A stretch of DNA of 64,000 nucleotides from Coriaria nepalensis (GCA_027186245.1 CP114484.1:1190501-1254500); one strand, 5' to 3'; shown: positions 24,549-37,431, numbered from the stretch's first letter. Numbers and translations: made by a program. Notes: generated from the letters alone by a model not told the origin.

Positions 24549-26083
24549 ATGAATCGTCAAGGAAGAGTCAAGGAAGAGTTTCCGGAAGCGGTTTCGATCT
24601 ATTCCAGCCAGGTAGCACGGGCGCCGCCGATGGGTACGGCGTCTCCTCCTCCTCGACCGAAGGAAGGACTTCATGAAGTCGGTCCGCCTCCATTTCTGAC
24701 AAAAACTTATGAGCTCGTCGAAGATCCAACTACCGACCATGTAGTTTCTTGGAGCAGAGGGAATAATAGTTTTGTCGTATGGGATCCTCAAGCCTTTGCC
24801 CTAACGCTTCTGCCAAGATATTTCAAGCACAACAATTTTTCCAGCTTTGTCCGACAGCTAAATACCTATGTAAGTCTGATGTAGTATTGCTTTGTTGATC
24901 CGAATGTTTGAGATTTTGAGTTTGACTTCAAATTCAGTTGTCAGTTAGTGGGTTGATTACTTAACATGCAAATTTGTTTGTTTAATTGCTTGATTAGGAA
25001 AGTTGAGAAATCTAAACGTTATAATATTAGGCCAATAGACCGTTCTTTCATCGGTTCCTTTCTTGTTATGTTCATTCATTCCTCTACTAGTTTAATCGAT
25101 TGCTCAATATGGGTAACTAAGAAACGGGAAAATATAAGAAAGTGGACATTTTGCTCGTCCAAAAAGTTGTAGTAAATCTTAGTGTTTTGCTTGTCCTAGA
25201 ACAAACAGGCTAACAGCAACATATTGGGTGTGTTTTTAATGTGCTCAGTTTTGTTTGTAGATATTGAAGGTGTTCTTGAATCTTAAGGGTTGAGGGTTGT
25301 TTTGAGTTGAGTTTGATGATCAATGACCAAAAAGGAAATACTTAAATTTGATTTCTATAGGGATTTAGAAAGGTTGATCCAGATAAATGGGAGTTTGCTA
25401 ATGAAGGGTTTCTTAGAGGCCAAAAACATCTTTTAAAGCATATTAGGAGGAGGAAGGCTCTTCAGGTACCATTGTCTTCACAAGATCAAGAAGCTCAGGA
25501 CCCTTGTGTTGAAATTGGACGGTTCGGTTTCGACAGCGAGATTGATCGGTTACGTTGTGACAAGCGAGTCCTTGTGGTAGAATTAGTCAAGCTTAGACAG
25601 CAGCAGCAGAATGCTCGAGCACATCTTCAGGCAGTGGAAAATAGACTTAAAGCGACGGAGACAAGACAGAGACAAATGATGAGTTTCTTGGCAAGAGCAA
25701 TGAAGAATTCAAACTTTGTGGAGCAATTAGTACAACACAAGGACAAGAGTAAACACCTGGAAGAAGCTATTTCTAACAAAAGGAGGAAGCTTATAAATCA
25801 AGGCCCGAGTAATCATATTGAGATATTGGATCATGAGCTGGACCAATCTTATAAGTACCCAGATGATGAAGGAACCGATGTAGATAAATTCGAGGAGGAA
25901 TGTCATGAAATTGGCAATAATGATCAGGAAAATGTATATGAGGGGTTGTGGGAAGATTTTCTGAATCAGGGTGTTAATGAAGGTGAATTCAGCTTCTGTT
26001 CGGTTCGTGGCGAGGAAGAACAAGATGTAGGTGTAGATGTGTTGGTTGAAGACCTTGAATTCTTGGGTTCGAGTCCTAAGTAA
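24549..26083 (+). CDS. HSFA6B: Class A heat shock transcription factor (HSFA6b/A2-like)
   Basis: Trimeric nuclear activator that binds heat shock elements. It has 347 residues in two exons, 24549-24869 and 25361-26083, with the intron inside the DNA-binding domain at the position shared by all plant HSFs (LNTY then [20 protein letters not shown]). The DNA-binding domain begins [20 protein letters not shown] and includes [20 protein letters not shown]. The HR-A/B coiled coil (about residues 160-215) has the class A insertion. A basic NKRRKL nuclear-localisation motif follows, and [11 protein letters not shown] near residue 300 is an acidic-aromatic AHA activation motif. An upstream in-frame GTG at 24516 is not a plausible start. 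The symbol is inferred from the N-terminus ([21 protein letters not shown]) and remembered gene order. The gene's 3' region is duplicated downstream. Confidence 0.92.
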
Positions 26084-26690
26084 AGGAATCGAAATCGAAC
26101 TTGTTTCTGAATTTCTTTTTTCTTTCACTTTATTCTATAATCCCATGCTGACAGTTTCGGCTGTTAATCTCTAGAGAGTGACGAGGCCGAATGCCAGGCC
26201 CATACTCTCCAAGAATTTAACCCAAAACTGTGTTTTTTATACTAGTCGAATTTGCCATGGCGTTGTTGTTGCTGCAATCCTTCCCGGATTACCTTTTAGA
26301 GAATTTAAATGGATTTAATGTAATGTATGACGCTCTGCTTAATATTTCTCACGTCTGTATCCGGTTGTTGAATGGTAAGTAAAAGTACAAACCATTATTG
26401 GGTTGAGATGATGGTTTTTTTTTTCTTCTGTTTATGAGGAAATAATTATTATATTTATTAATTTATTATAATATCAAAATATTAAATAGACATATTTACA
26501 TTTTATTAGTAAATGTCTTTTATTTTTAATTATTCAGATTTATCGGTTAATTATGATATTTTTTAATGCAAAGTCATTCATTAGAAACTCAATGGATGCC
26601 ATAATTCCAAAAATTTTCCACATTTATGGGTTTGGTCTATATCCAATTTGTTAAAACAATTGTAACCGAGTTTTACCTGTATATTGATAA
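26037..26690 (+). repeat. Duplicated HSF 3' region, copy A
   Basis: This runs from the last codons of the HSF gene (GTGTTGGTTGAAG) through its 3' UTR. It matches copy B at 29606-30230 in order. Anchors are CCCATGCTGACAGTTTCG, AATCTCTAGAGAGTGACGAG, ACCCAAAACTGTGTTTTTT, TTGAATGGTAAGTAAAAGTA and CCAATTTGTTAAAACAA. Identity is high in the first 250 bases and drops afterwards. Confidence 0.9.
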
Positions 26691-26989
26691 GAAAAATATT
26701 ACAAGATGAAAAAAAAAAAAAAAGGGTCCACTCCTACCCTTTCCCAGCAATAAATCGAAATAATCAACATCTATGTAATCAACATTTTCTAAATAATACA
26801 TTAGATTTGAAACGATTCAAAGTGATTGAATAGATGAATTTCATCGTCTAGATAAAATTTTTAAAACTATTGGAATAACACATTGTATAACATGTCCATA
26901 TGTATAAAATTGACACAATTGAGAGGAAGCATCGACACATTGTGGAAATCGGGCTGGCCTTATTTATTAGCCCATTTTTAAATTCTCTA

Positions 26990-29401
26990 AACAATATTAG
27001 GTCTACACCTTCCAAATTACCGTTTTTCTCATTAACCTGATGTATACTATAATTCTTTATGGAATTTTTCCTTATGAAAAACTTTTTAAACGCAAACTCG
27101 GCTATCGGGCTCCTCGTGTGTTTAGTTGTGCCTGTTTGCCGAATTTAAAGCCTTACAATTCTCATAAAACTGATTATCACTCTAAATTATGCGTTTTTCT
27201 AGCTACAGTGACTAACACTAAGGTCATTTATTATACCAGCATCTACCATCCAACCGGCTCTGTATATCTTGTCACATTATTTTTGACGAATCACGATTTC
27301 CATCCAAAGAGTTGCGTATTATGGATCTATCCAACATTCCTCAATACACTCACATTATTATGGATCTATCCATGCTCAACCCACCTAATACAATCATGCC
27401 TCCTGCAAATTTACCCACTCACTCTTCTGGCCTAGTTCATGCACCAGCCCATTAATCCATTCCTTTGCACCAACTTGCTCAACATCAGATGACCCGTTAA
27501 CTAAGCACACATGTGGATGTCTAAGTTGGCTCAGATCACACTCAACCCACGACTGATTCAGCAGACCCACTAAATCCCTCACTCTCTACGGGCTCACTTG
27601 TTCTCTCCCGTACGACCCACGTCCAAACCATCCACAGAACCCATCAGATCTCTCCTCTTCTCTTTCCCATACATCTACGTCCTCTCCCATGCAGTCATCT
27701 CCTACGACCGCACCTGCCCCACCTCCTATGACATCCCTCGCCTTTGATCTACCACCACCGCCTGATCCGCCTACCACCGGCGGCTATACCATGCAAACTC
27801 GCAAAAAATAATATCATTAAACCCCGAAGATTTCCTGATGGCACATTCTCCAGGGAGTTTTTTTCCACTACCGTAGCTTCACTTTAATGAAAACCTACTT
27901 TTTTCTTCTCTGTTCTCAAACTACCACAACGGCGAACAACAATGAACGTTGAATTTGATGCCCTCCTTCACGATCAAACATGGAATCTTGTTGCTCCTCT
28001 TTCTTTCCCTAACATTATTGGATGCCGATGGATTTATCGTATCAAACGATAAGGAGTATGACACTATTAATCACTACAAAGCTCGCTTACTGGCTAAGGG
28101 CTACCATCATCAAGTCGACATTGACTTTAAGGAGATTTTTAGTCCCGTCATAAAACCACAAACTATTCGGATTATTCTATCGATCGCCATCTCCCACCAT
28201 TGGCCCATTCGCCAACTCGATGTCTAAAACACATTCCTCTATGGCGATCTTCACGAATCGGTCTACATGATCCCACCGTCGGGATTCTCACACCCTCTAT
28301 TTCCCAATCGCATTTGTCGTCTAAAAAAATCTATTTATGGGCTAAAACAATCACCTCGGGCTTGATTTTTCAAACTTAGTTCAACTTTATTATCTCTAGG
28401 TCTTATTTCATCCAAATCTAATGCATCTTTATTTCTTTTTACAGGTCCTCACATTATCTACCTTCTTGTCCATGTGGACGACATAATCTTAACCGACTCT
28501 TCCTCTATTTCTATCAGTGACCTCCTCCTTAGTTTGCATGCACGCTTTGCTACTTAGGACTTGGGTCCCTCTCTTTTTTTTTCTCGGTATTGAAGCTCAC
28601 CACAACTCTTCTGGCCTATAATTATCACAGTCATGGTATATCGATGACCTCCTCTGCCGCACCAAGATGTCTGATGTCAAATCCACCTCGAGCCCAATGT
28701 CTAATGTGAGTAGCCTCACTCATTTTTACAGCGACACCCTTGATGATCCATCTTTCTACCTGAGTATCATTAGCGCACTACAATACCTCATTCTCGCTCG
28801 TCCCGACATATCATTTGCAATAAACAAGTTTGTCAGTTCCTACATTGTCCAACCTTCATCATTAGGAAGCCGTCAAATGGATTCTTTGATATTTACGTGG
28901 CGCCTACATCTTGGTCTTCGCATTCAACCAAGCTCCTCTATTAGACTCAATGTTTACACCAATGTTGATTGAACAAGTTGCCTCGATGACCGTTGATCCA
29001 ACACCGATTACTTACTCACTCTCGGACCCAATCTTATCTCATGGAACTCTCGCAAGTAATAAATAGTTGCCCGTTCTGGTATCGAGGATCCAACTCTACT
29101 ACTGAACTTCTTTGGATCTAAAACCTTCTCTCCGAATTAAACATTCTATCTCGAGACCTGCATATTTGATAGTGTGACAACATTGGTGTTACCTACCTTG
29201 CAGTCAATCATGTTCAACATTAAAAAACGAAACATGTAGCAATTGGTTTCCATTTTGCTTGCAAGAAAATCGCCCTTGCATCGGTTTCATCTCTAGCAAA
29301 GATCAACCCACTGATATATTAATCAAACCTCTTGCGACATCTCGATTCACATTCCTACGAGACAAATTTATTGTGACTCCGATCCCGCTAAACTTAAGGG
29401 G
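26990..29401 (+). pseudogene. Degenerate Ty1/copia retrotransposon polyprotein
   Basis: This is a dead copia-type element on the plus strand. Recognisable in order are the integrase C-terminal part (from about 27030: PYEKLFKRKLGYRAPRVFSC, then PYNSHKTDYHSKLCVFL), and the reverse transcriptase (27930-28560: YKARLLAKGYHHQVDIDF, KEIFSPV, then RQLDV followed by a stop; CRLKKSIYGLKQSPRA; LLVHVDDIILTDSS). The RT-RNase H connection follows (28667-28860: ALQYLILARPDISFAINKF), then the RNase H tail (about 29230-29400: KDQPTDILIKPLA). Several stops and frameshifts break it, including a stop in RT. Gag, protease and the 5' half of integrase are missing, as is any 5' LTR. A polypurine tract (CTTAAGGGGGCA) ends the block at 29393-29404. 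Confidence 0.9.
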
Positions 29402-29605
29402 GCATATTAAGGATTCTCCCACGAAGGAAAGCACCGGTTAAGGCAAATCCTTCAATCACAGCAATAAAACCACACAAGGAAACAATAAAACAACGGTCAT
29501 AATATCTCAGGACTCTTTCATTCTAATTAAATCAATTAATTACATCTTTCCTTTTTAACCTCGTACATTAACGTTAATAATAACCGTGTAATATATATTC
29601 ATTGT
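29402..29605 (+). mobile_element. Remnant of the copia 3' LTR
   Basis: Directly after the polypurine tract a sequence beginning TATTAAGGATTCTCCCAC occupies the position of the 3' LTR, with the usual initial TG decayed to TA. It ends near 29605, where copy B of the HSF 3' region begins. No matching 5' LTR was found upstream, so boundaries are approximate. Confidence 0.5.
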
Positions 29606-30230
29606 GTTGGTTGAAGTGAAAGCGAACCAGTTTCTGAATTTCTTTTCTTTTTTTTTTTTCCTTTCACCTTATTCTATAATTCCCATGCTGACAGTTTCGT
29701 CCGTTAATCTCTAGAGAGTGACGAGGCCATTATGCCAGGCCCGTACTCATCAACAATGTAACCCAAAACTGTGTTTTTTCCATGGCGTCGGGGTTGTTGA
29801 TGCAATCCTTCCGTCTTACCTTATATAGAATTTTCTAAGTAAGCAGAACGATGCATCTTAATTATACATATAATTAATATAATATATAATATAAGATTGA
29901 TTGGTTTATACGTCTACCTAATAATATTTCATATCTTCATCCGTTAGTTGAATGGTAAGTAAAAGTACATCCGTTTGTCGGGCCAAGATGATGGTTTTTT
30001 TCCATTTGGGTTTGGTCTTTTATCAATGCAAAGTGTCTGGTATGTTGGCATATACGGTTGGAAATTCAACGGTATGATTACTTGTGGTGGTGGGCTTTCC
30101 AATTGGCCGAAAGCCCAATAAACTGCCAAAACAAAATGGGTCCCATCATAATCCCAATATTTCAACGTTTATGTGTTTGGCCCATACCCAATTTGTTAAA
30201 ACAAGTGGCGTGGCCATAATGAAAGTAGGA
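29606..30230 (+). pseudogene. Truncated second copy of the HSF 3' end (copy B)
   Basis: It begins with the same GTGTTGGTTGAAG that lies in the last HSF codons. It then lacks about 50 bases, including the HSF stop codon, and resumes in the 3' UTR at GTTTCTGAATTTCTTTT. From there it follows copy A through at least 30200. The rest of the HSF coding sequence is absent. It is either the tail of a lost tandem HSF gene or a duplication created around the copia insertion. Confidence 0.8.
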
Positions 30231-31214
30231 ATAAATTAATCAAACCTATGAGTCTATGACCCATCCCAAAGTCAAGAGAAACCAAGTCTACGAACTACGA
30301 TGGTGCACATTGATTTGGTTGGTAGGTAGCACGTCAACCACAGCATTTAGAATTTATTAAAACTAAACTTAATTACTTTTACTTATTAATTTATACATAT
30401 TTTTTATTTTCCATCTAATTCATCCCAAAAACCGAATTTATTTATAAATTTTAATTATAATTAAAGTATAATTTCTTTTTATCTCATTATAATTTATTTA
30501 ATTAAATTTTAAATTGAGATTCTACTATTTTAATTTTAAAAAAAAAATTAAAGTTATCGATATTTTTAATTATATATATAACTCATCATTTAATCCACTC
30601 TAGGTTCATATTTCTTCAAATTCAAGATTGAGATATGTAAATTAATACTTTTAATTATTAATGTATTTAAATAATATAGTTTGGATTGTATAAAATTAAG
30701 ATGAGTTACGTCACGTCAGTTGTTTTGTCATTAAAGGTAACGCGTATGATTTATGAATAAGTCATAGCGACGCATCTTAAGCTATTGAAGGGTACCGTAT
30801 TTAATTTTAAAGTAAGGCAAAAAATATATACATATACTGGTAGTGTATACGAGTATCTAGATATAACTATAAGGGTATTTCCGTGAATACTTAATGAGGG
30901 GATAGTCTCCTCGTCCCAGTACTAGAGACCATCATTCAATGCCTTCGTTTGTAAGCTCCTTTCCCTCTCGCTCTCAGTCTTCTCCTCCTTCATGTGTGTG
31001 ATTCACGAGCAAGCTCAACAGTTTCGACTTTGCCATCTCTGTAACTCGCCGGATCCAATTCTCTTTCTGTAATGCCATTTACGTGAATCAACTACGGCTT
31101 TGGGATCACCTGCCACCGACTGCCAACAGCGCCGACTCAGTAAAGAGATGGAGACATAGAGGGAGGGAGAGGAGTGAAGACTAATTAGGGTTTATTTGGC
31201 TTCGTCTTGTTCCA
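30231..31214. other. Intergenic: dymeclin promoter side
   Basis: AT-rich to 30700 with no coding signal. The last 250 bases are less AT-rich and should hold the dymeclin promoter and 5' UTR. No clear TATA box is seen, which is usual for housekeeping genes. Confidence 0.5.
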
Positions 31215-34200
31215 ATGGGTGCGGTGCCTTCAACACCTCGCTCGCGGCCGCAGGAGACGGCGGAGTACCTTGTCGGCACATTTGTCGGTGATAAGTCTTT
31301 TCCCATTTCATCTGATTTCTGGCAGAAATTGCTCGAGCTCCCGATCAATCTTCGATGGCAGGGTGACCGCGTTCTCCAATCCTGTGAGCTTTTCGGTCAG
31401 TAATTCTTGTTATTCTCTTAATTGTTCGATCCTGTGCCAAGAGGTCAATTATGTTAATGTTATTTATTTAGAAGTACACTAAGTTCTGGAAATCGATTAT
31501 TAGTTTTGGTGCTTGATGTATTGTGTTAGAGAATTTTTTAGTCAAATGCAAGTGGTATAACTACGTTGCTTTGGTATAAGCCTTGACAGTTCGTCTAATA
31601 AGGTTTGGACGATCTGATATGTCATCCATCGCTGTTTTAATCTGGAAGGACATGAAAATGGTTTGGATTTTGAGATTTCACTCAGTATGAAATTCATGCA
31701 TGGGGGCTGTTTTGGAGCTCTGCGAACCTCATCTGCAAAATGGGCTGTGTGTTTTAACAGTAGTGCCATACATCAACTTTGTAATATGTTTCTTCACTTG
31801 AGTTTTCCTTACTTCATCCATGTCGCTTCATTACTTCTGCAGGTAGAAACAATTACCATACCAGGCATCTCGCCAAGATTTTGCTCCATCTTTCATGGTG
31901 TTTGCAAGAGTGTATTTCAAATCCGGATGCATCATCTATGGTCTATCGAAAGGCAGTTAATGCAGTATATATATCGTCCATATTTTTGAAGTATTCAGTT
32001 GAAAACTCCATAAGCGAAAGGCTCGAGGAGTTATATCTATTCCTTGATGACAGTGAACCCATGCCAAAGGACTTCTCAAGTGGTAATTTTCTATCTGTAT
32101 TTGGTTGCAAATCTGATATCAGTTTTATGCTCTTTGTCACTTTATGTTTAGTATGTTGTGACCATTCTGGTAAATTATTAACGTATAATCTCAACTGATC
32201 TGCATGTGATACATTCAATAGGGTTTATGCTAACCTGTGAGGGTGAAATCCATGATCCGATATCTGGAGTTACTTTAGCAACTTTACTCTTGTTTTTTAC
32301 TTACTTTTGTTGCAGAACAAAAAATCGAGGATATTGTCATGCATACTGTTCTTAGCTTCATTAGATCTGTAGATGTAAGGTAAACTATTGACTAACAATT
32401 TCTTTTCTTTTTTAGAGTTGAGATTTATAGCGCCACTGTTTTACTCATTGTACATTGTTTCTCTCTCAAGTTCCAACACATACCTCCTCCATTTGGAGCT
32501 GCTTAACTTCATGCTGACTGTAATGTCAACTCAGCTTCTTTCTGGGCCATCACCAGGGCCAAAAGACGTAAACCCATTCATTGATACAGCAATGGCTGAG
32601 GTAACTAGATTTATTAGTCCAGATGTCTATGTGATTGAAGTAAATTGTGTCCTAAATCACTATTTGAATTTCAGGACAGCACTTTGGTTTTTATGGTTGT
32701 GCACAAACTGTTACTCAATTACATTACTCGGCCTAGCTTTCCTCTGACTGGCCCATCATATTCCTTATTTTCTGAAGGAAACCAGCTCGGTGTTTTCCAA
32801 CGTGTTGGTTCGGCAGCTGGTATAGACCTCTCTTTTGCTTTCTTTTATTCATTGGATGCCTTTATCGATGACAGACTATATAGTGCAAATGGCTTTAATT
32901 CTTTGCAAATTTTACTGAGGGCTGTTTGTTGTTGAACTCAAAAGGTGCAACCCTCTATGCTGCCATTATCAAATATCTTGTTGTGTCTGATTATTGTACT
33001 AGATACACATTTGCACTGGTGTACCTGACATTGAGGCATTATTGGACGGTCTGGAGTGATGATGTGGCACCATCCAGGCCCTTGGGAGTAGATACTCCAA
33101 GACCATTTAAAAATTTCTCACCTGACATTATGTTGAATGGGAATAGATATGTGGAATTGAATACAGCATCTGTTTTGTCTCTCATCCATCAAATGGGCCC
33201 TAAGCTGTTTCTTGATTTTTTTAACAGCAAACTTGGCATTGCTGCCATTTAACTATCTGGTCAGTCCAAACAGTGAAGGCTCGAGGAGCCCATTGGCAGA
33301 ATGTAGTCTACACGTTCTACTTGTTCTCATTCATTACCACAGGTGTACTGTAAGCAATGATCCCATAGTTGATACCAATGATAACCCAGATTCTACATCA
33401 AATTCTTATGTGAAAGAAAATGTAGTCTTTTCTGACAATCCATACTGCAAGGCCTTAAAAAATGTATCTGACATTGAATGTAAGGTTATTTTTTTTCTTG
33501 TCTAACTGATCTTATTCTTCTGTGGTTGTCTTTTGCTAATTTGATGGTCCTAAACTTGTACAAATTGCAGTTGATCGTGTTGATGTTGAGGGAAATGCCC
33601 ATGATGGTCCACTTCTGAAATTACCTTTTGCGTCATTGTTTGATACTCTTGGAATGTAAGCAATTCACTTTCAGTTTAACATATCTTGAATGTAATTTTC
33701 AGTAATTGCAACTTATTCATCTAGATTTCCTTATAACATAATATATGAAAACCGATCAAATTCTGAATGTACAAATAGTTGTTATCCAGTGCTGTTTTTC
33801 AGACTCCAACATGCCGTGTATACATGCCTGCTATAGTCATTTAACTGGTCATATATCTGTAGGTGCTTGGCTGATGAGGCTGCTGTCCTCTTGCTTTACT
33901 CGTTGTTACAAGGGAACTCAGATTTTCAGGAATATGTTTTAGTGCGAACCGATGTGGATACATTGGTAAGATACATAATCTTGTGTCTGAAATCCGCATA
34001 CATTGGAGCTTGATTCTAAATTCCCCAGTTATTCTTATTAATCCACAATACATACTTAATGTGACATGGTTGCACATTGAAACAGTTAATGCCCATTTTG
34101 GAAGCATTATATAATGCTTCAAGGAGGTCATCTAGTCAAATCTACATGCTGCTGATAATACTTCTCATGCTTAGTCAGGATTCTACCTTCAATGCAAGCA

Positions 34201-36103
34201 TTCACAAGCTGGTAAGAAAAGTGTTTTTTGGCAGGATTTCCAACATCATGTAGGCATGTTTAATTGTATTAGCATATATGCAGATACTTCCTGGTGTTCC
34301 ATGGTACAAGGAGCGTCTTCTTCACCAGACATCTCTCGGTTCCCTGATGGTGATAATTTTGATACGGACTGTGCAGTATAACCTATCTAAGCTCCGGGTA
34401 TGATTCACGACGTGATGAAATTTTGATCAAGTTCTTAAAAAAGTAATATCTTCACAGTAATATTTTCCCTCGCCGCTATTATATTTCTTATATCTTATCA
34501 TGGACATTCATAACAGGATGTTTATCTACATACAACTTGTCTTGCAACATTAGCCAATATGGCTCCGCATGTCCACCGTTTGAGTTCATATGCATCTCAG
34601 AGACTCATCAGTCTCTTTGACATGCTCTCACGGAAGTACGTCTGGTTCTGCTTATTTTGTTAATGTTTATCATTCATACAACATGCCTGATATTTCTGGT
34701 GATGAAAGGCTTAGTTTAGTATTTGGGTTCAATTTGCTTGTAATCACTTATTCTTAGGAGCTTTTGCATAGGTATAACAAATTAGCTGAACTAAGAGATG
34801 ATAAGACGCACAATACCAAAGGGATCTCTATAGAAGGAAATGGCCTTGCAGATGATATGGTAAACCCTGTTGACCTTTTCTCTTTCTTTCAAGGCCTTAA
34901 TTTTCTTTTGCTTTGCTAACCTAGATATTTTTCTGTTGCAGTCAACCGAGATGCATATTTATACCGACTTCCTGAGGCTTGTCCTTGAAATTTTAAATGC
35001 GATTTTATCTTATGGTTTGCCAAGAAATCCTGAGGTACTGTCATATATTAATTGGAGAGAATATCTCTATTTCATGTTCTGATCTTATATGTTTTACACC
35101 ACCTTTTTCTTTTTAATTATTATTATCATTGTTATTAGTTTATTAATATGTACGCATTGAGCAGGTTGTTTATGCAATAATGCACAGGCAGGAAGTATTT
35201 CAGCCATTCAAGAATCATCCACGCTTCAATGAACTTCTTGAAAATATTTATACTGTATGTTCTAGAATCTATAACCTCGATTTTCCCCCCCTTATTCTGC
35301 CCCCCCCCCCCCTCCTCCTCCTCCTCCTCCTCCTCCTTTTCTGTTATTGTCTTTGCAATGTGTCAAGCAGTTAGTTTATGTGGCCACGGGCTTTTTCCCG
35401 AGCACAGATGCATGAGTTACTAGAATACTTCTCTATGATTGTAGGTATTAGATTTTTTCAATAGTCGCGTGGATGCTCAAAGAATGGATGGTGAATGGTC
35501 AGTAGAGAAAGTACTGCAAGTCATTATTACCAATTGCCGATCTTGGCGGGCTGAAGGATTGAAGGTAATCAACGTGATCCTTAAACTTAATAAATCTCTA
35601 ATATTATCACCTGTAGATTATTTCCCTTGTCATTTCTCCATTCTAATAAATAAATAAATAAATAAATTTCTCAGATGTTTACTCAAATGCGCTTCACATA
35701 CGAACAAGAGAGTCATCCAGAAGAGTTCTTCATTCCATATGTCTGGCAATTAGTTTTATCACGGTGATAATATCCTCCCTTCTCTCCTTATTTTCCCTCT
35801 CCTCTATATATAATGAAACTAGACTTGGCTTTTATATGCTTACTCATATGCGTGTTTCATTCTTTGCCCATTCTTCAGTGGATTCAGTTTCAATCCCTCA
35901 GCCATAAATTTGTTTCCCGCTCAACCGCCAGCAGAAGTAAGTGCCTCTAGATTCTCCTTATAATATAGAATTGGGCGCATCTCTTGAGTCCTGACAATTC
36001 TGTAAGTTACAAGTTTTATTCCTCTACCTTGTCACAGAACCAAGATAATGAAGCTTTACCAAATGTGGAATCCCAAAAGCTGGCATTCTATATTGACCCA
36101 TAG
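31215..36103 (+). CDS. DYM: Dymeclin (Golgi-associated membrane-traffic protein)
   Basis: Dymeclin is a conserved eukaryotic protein that cycles on and off the Golgi; loss of the human form causes Dyggve-Melchior-Clausen disease. It has 720 residues in 18 exons: 31215-31395, 31843-32082, 32316-32379, 32471-32600, 32675-32819, 33228-33479, 33571-33655, 33863-33965, 34086-34211, 34284-34397, 34517-34635, 34772-34859, 34942-35034, 35165-35254, 35445-35564, 35675-35763, 35879-35936, 36038-36103. All junctions are GT-AG with matching phases. Landmarks are MGAVPSTPR at the start (N-myristoylation-like), [60 protein letters not shown] and [20 protein letters not shown]. The total fits the usual plant length of about 730. 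Transcription downstream runs towards the RNase relic. Confidence 0.95.
35300..35337. repeat. Poly-C and (CTC)n tract in a dymeclin intron
   Basis: A run of C followed by about eight CTC units, a few tens of bases after the exon ending at 35254. It is pyrimidine-rich and lies far from the acceptor at 35444. Confidence 0.9.
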
Positions 36104-36689
36104 CAGCAAGTATGAGAAGCTACGCAGACAGTGAAGATGTTGAAGGTTTCCCCCCCATGTATATGTAAATATATGAATAGCAGAAATTTGTATCATTCAT
36201 CCATTCATTGCTTCTTTATACACTTCCGACACTGTAAATTGCTCCCCCCCCCCCCCCCCCCCCCAAGACTGTGAGATACAAATTGTACCGATCGTGGAAA
36301 AGAAATTATTATTATTGTTATGTTATACTCTTAAATATTGAGCGCTTACCGCCTGAGCAATTCCAGGGTCATTGGAAGTATCATATCTTTTATTGAAAAT
36401 GAGTGGACCCCTTTACTTTAGAAATATTATAGTTTAATCCCCTACCTTTCTAAAAGGTATTACTTTTACAAGATAAAGCTTATATACAGTAGTCAGTAGA
36501 TAAAGTTCCATGAGGTTTATTGATTCAAAAACTAAATCATATCATATTACAATAGTGGGAGGAAAAGAAAAAGGAAGGAAAAAGATACGACTATATATAT
36601 ATATATATATATACACAGCAACTGTTTGTAATTAGGGAAACAAGATATCCTTTTTCTCTTTCTTCCTCTCCAGATTTGAACTGAACAGT
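36104..36689. other. Intergenic, 3' flank of dymeclin
   Basis: No coding signal. A C run lies at 36244-36264 and an (AT)n tract at 36592-36613. Confidence 0.6.
36244..36264. repeat. C homopolymer (about 21)
   Basis: Uninterrupted C run about 140 bases after the dymeclin stop, probably near the end of the 3' UTR. Length may be affected by sequencing error. Confidence 0.85.
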
Positions 36690-37431
36690 TATAAAACGAT
36701 TGCCGACTGTTATTAACCACCCCCCTTCAGAGTTCATGCAAATACTCAAACATCCAAACTCGTGTTTCACCATTTTTGTTTCTATTGTGTCTCATCATTG
36801 GCGAGGTGCCCAAAGTTTTTGTAATTGTTTGATGCAAAGATTCTGCTTCTATTGGTACATCTTCAAGAACTACCTACCTCTGCTAATGAGGGTAAGAAAC
36901 GGGGTATATTTCGCCGCATACTTGATGACGGATAAGTAGTTTTCAGCAGTCATGACTCTGCATACGCCTCCTCTCCACCATTCCACATTCCATATTCTTG
37001 TGTTCTTCTTCCCGAGTCGGAGGCTCGGCCGGAACGAGTTTAAGGTATTAGTGAAATTCCAACTTTCCATCTATAAAAAATTTAAGGTTGGATCTATACA
37101 AAGTTAAATATATTAGACATATTTAAAAATGGTAAAAGAAACCATGAAACTTTGTAATACACAGAACCACCGAAAACATTTCACTACCTCACTCTGCGGA
37201 ATCCACCCGCAGCTCTCTTTTCTTCTTTGGACCCGGCTGATGAAGCTGAAATGCCGCGACTTTGAACTCTTGTGGCACTGGCTCTTTGCATTTCATTGTA
37301 CCTCGATTACAGAAGGCATTAGGCCAGTGGAAAGACAGTGCAAGTGTATAATTATCTTGTTCTTGAGTAACCGCCAAGGAAAAGCTCATGTGAAGAAGAA
37401 GAAATAGAATCTTACTGATTCCCACAAGCAT
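36690..37431 (-). pseudogene. RNase T2 (S-like RNase) pseudogene with catalytic residues lost
   Basis: This is a relic of a secreted T2 ribonuclease. The first part, from an ATG at 37431, still encodes a signal peptide (MLVGISKILFLLLHMSFSLA) and the N-terminal strand (NYTLALSFHWPNAFCNRGTM, then KCKEPVPQEFKV). Where family members have the first catalytic motif HGLWP there is no match. Further on, RPSLRLGKKN is followed by TRIWNVEWWRGGVC, where an active enzyme has xEW-type HEWxKHG; both histidines are replaced (V and G). Downstream, SPMMRHNRNKNGE matches the region usually reading PxLRCN, with the cysteine replaced, and LSICMNSEGG lies in a different frame. Stops and at least two frameshifts separate these pieces. 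It is a pseudogene rather than an inactive paralogue. Confidence 0.75.

Noticed and set aside
25727..26128. 133-residue minus-strand open frame
   Set aside because: It is exactly antisense to the HSF coding exon, and its translation is hydrophobic noise.
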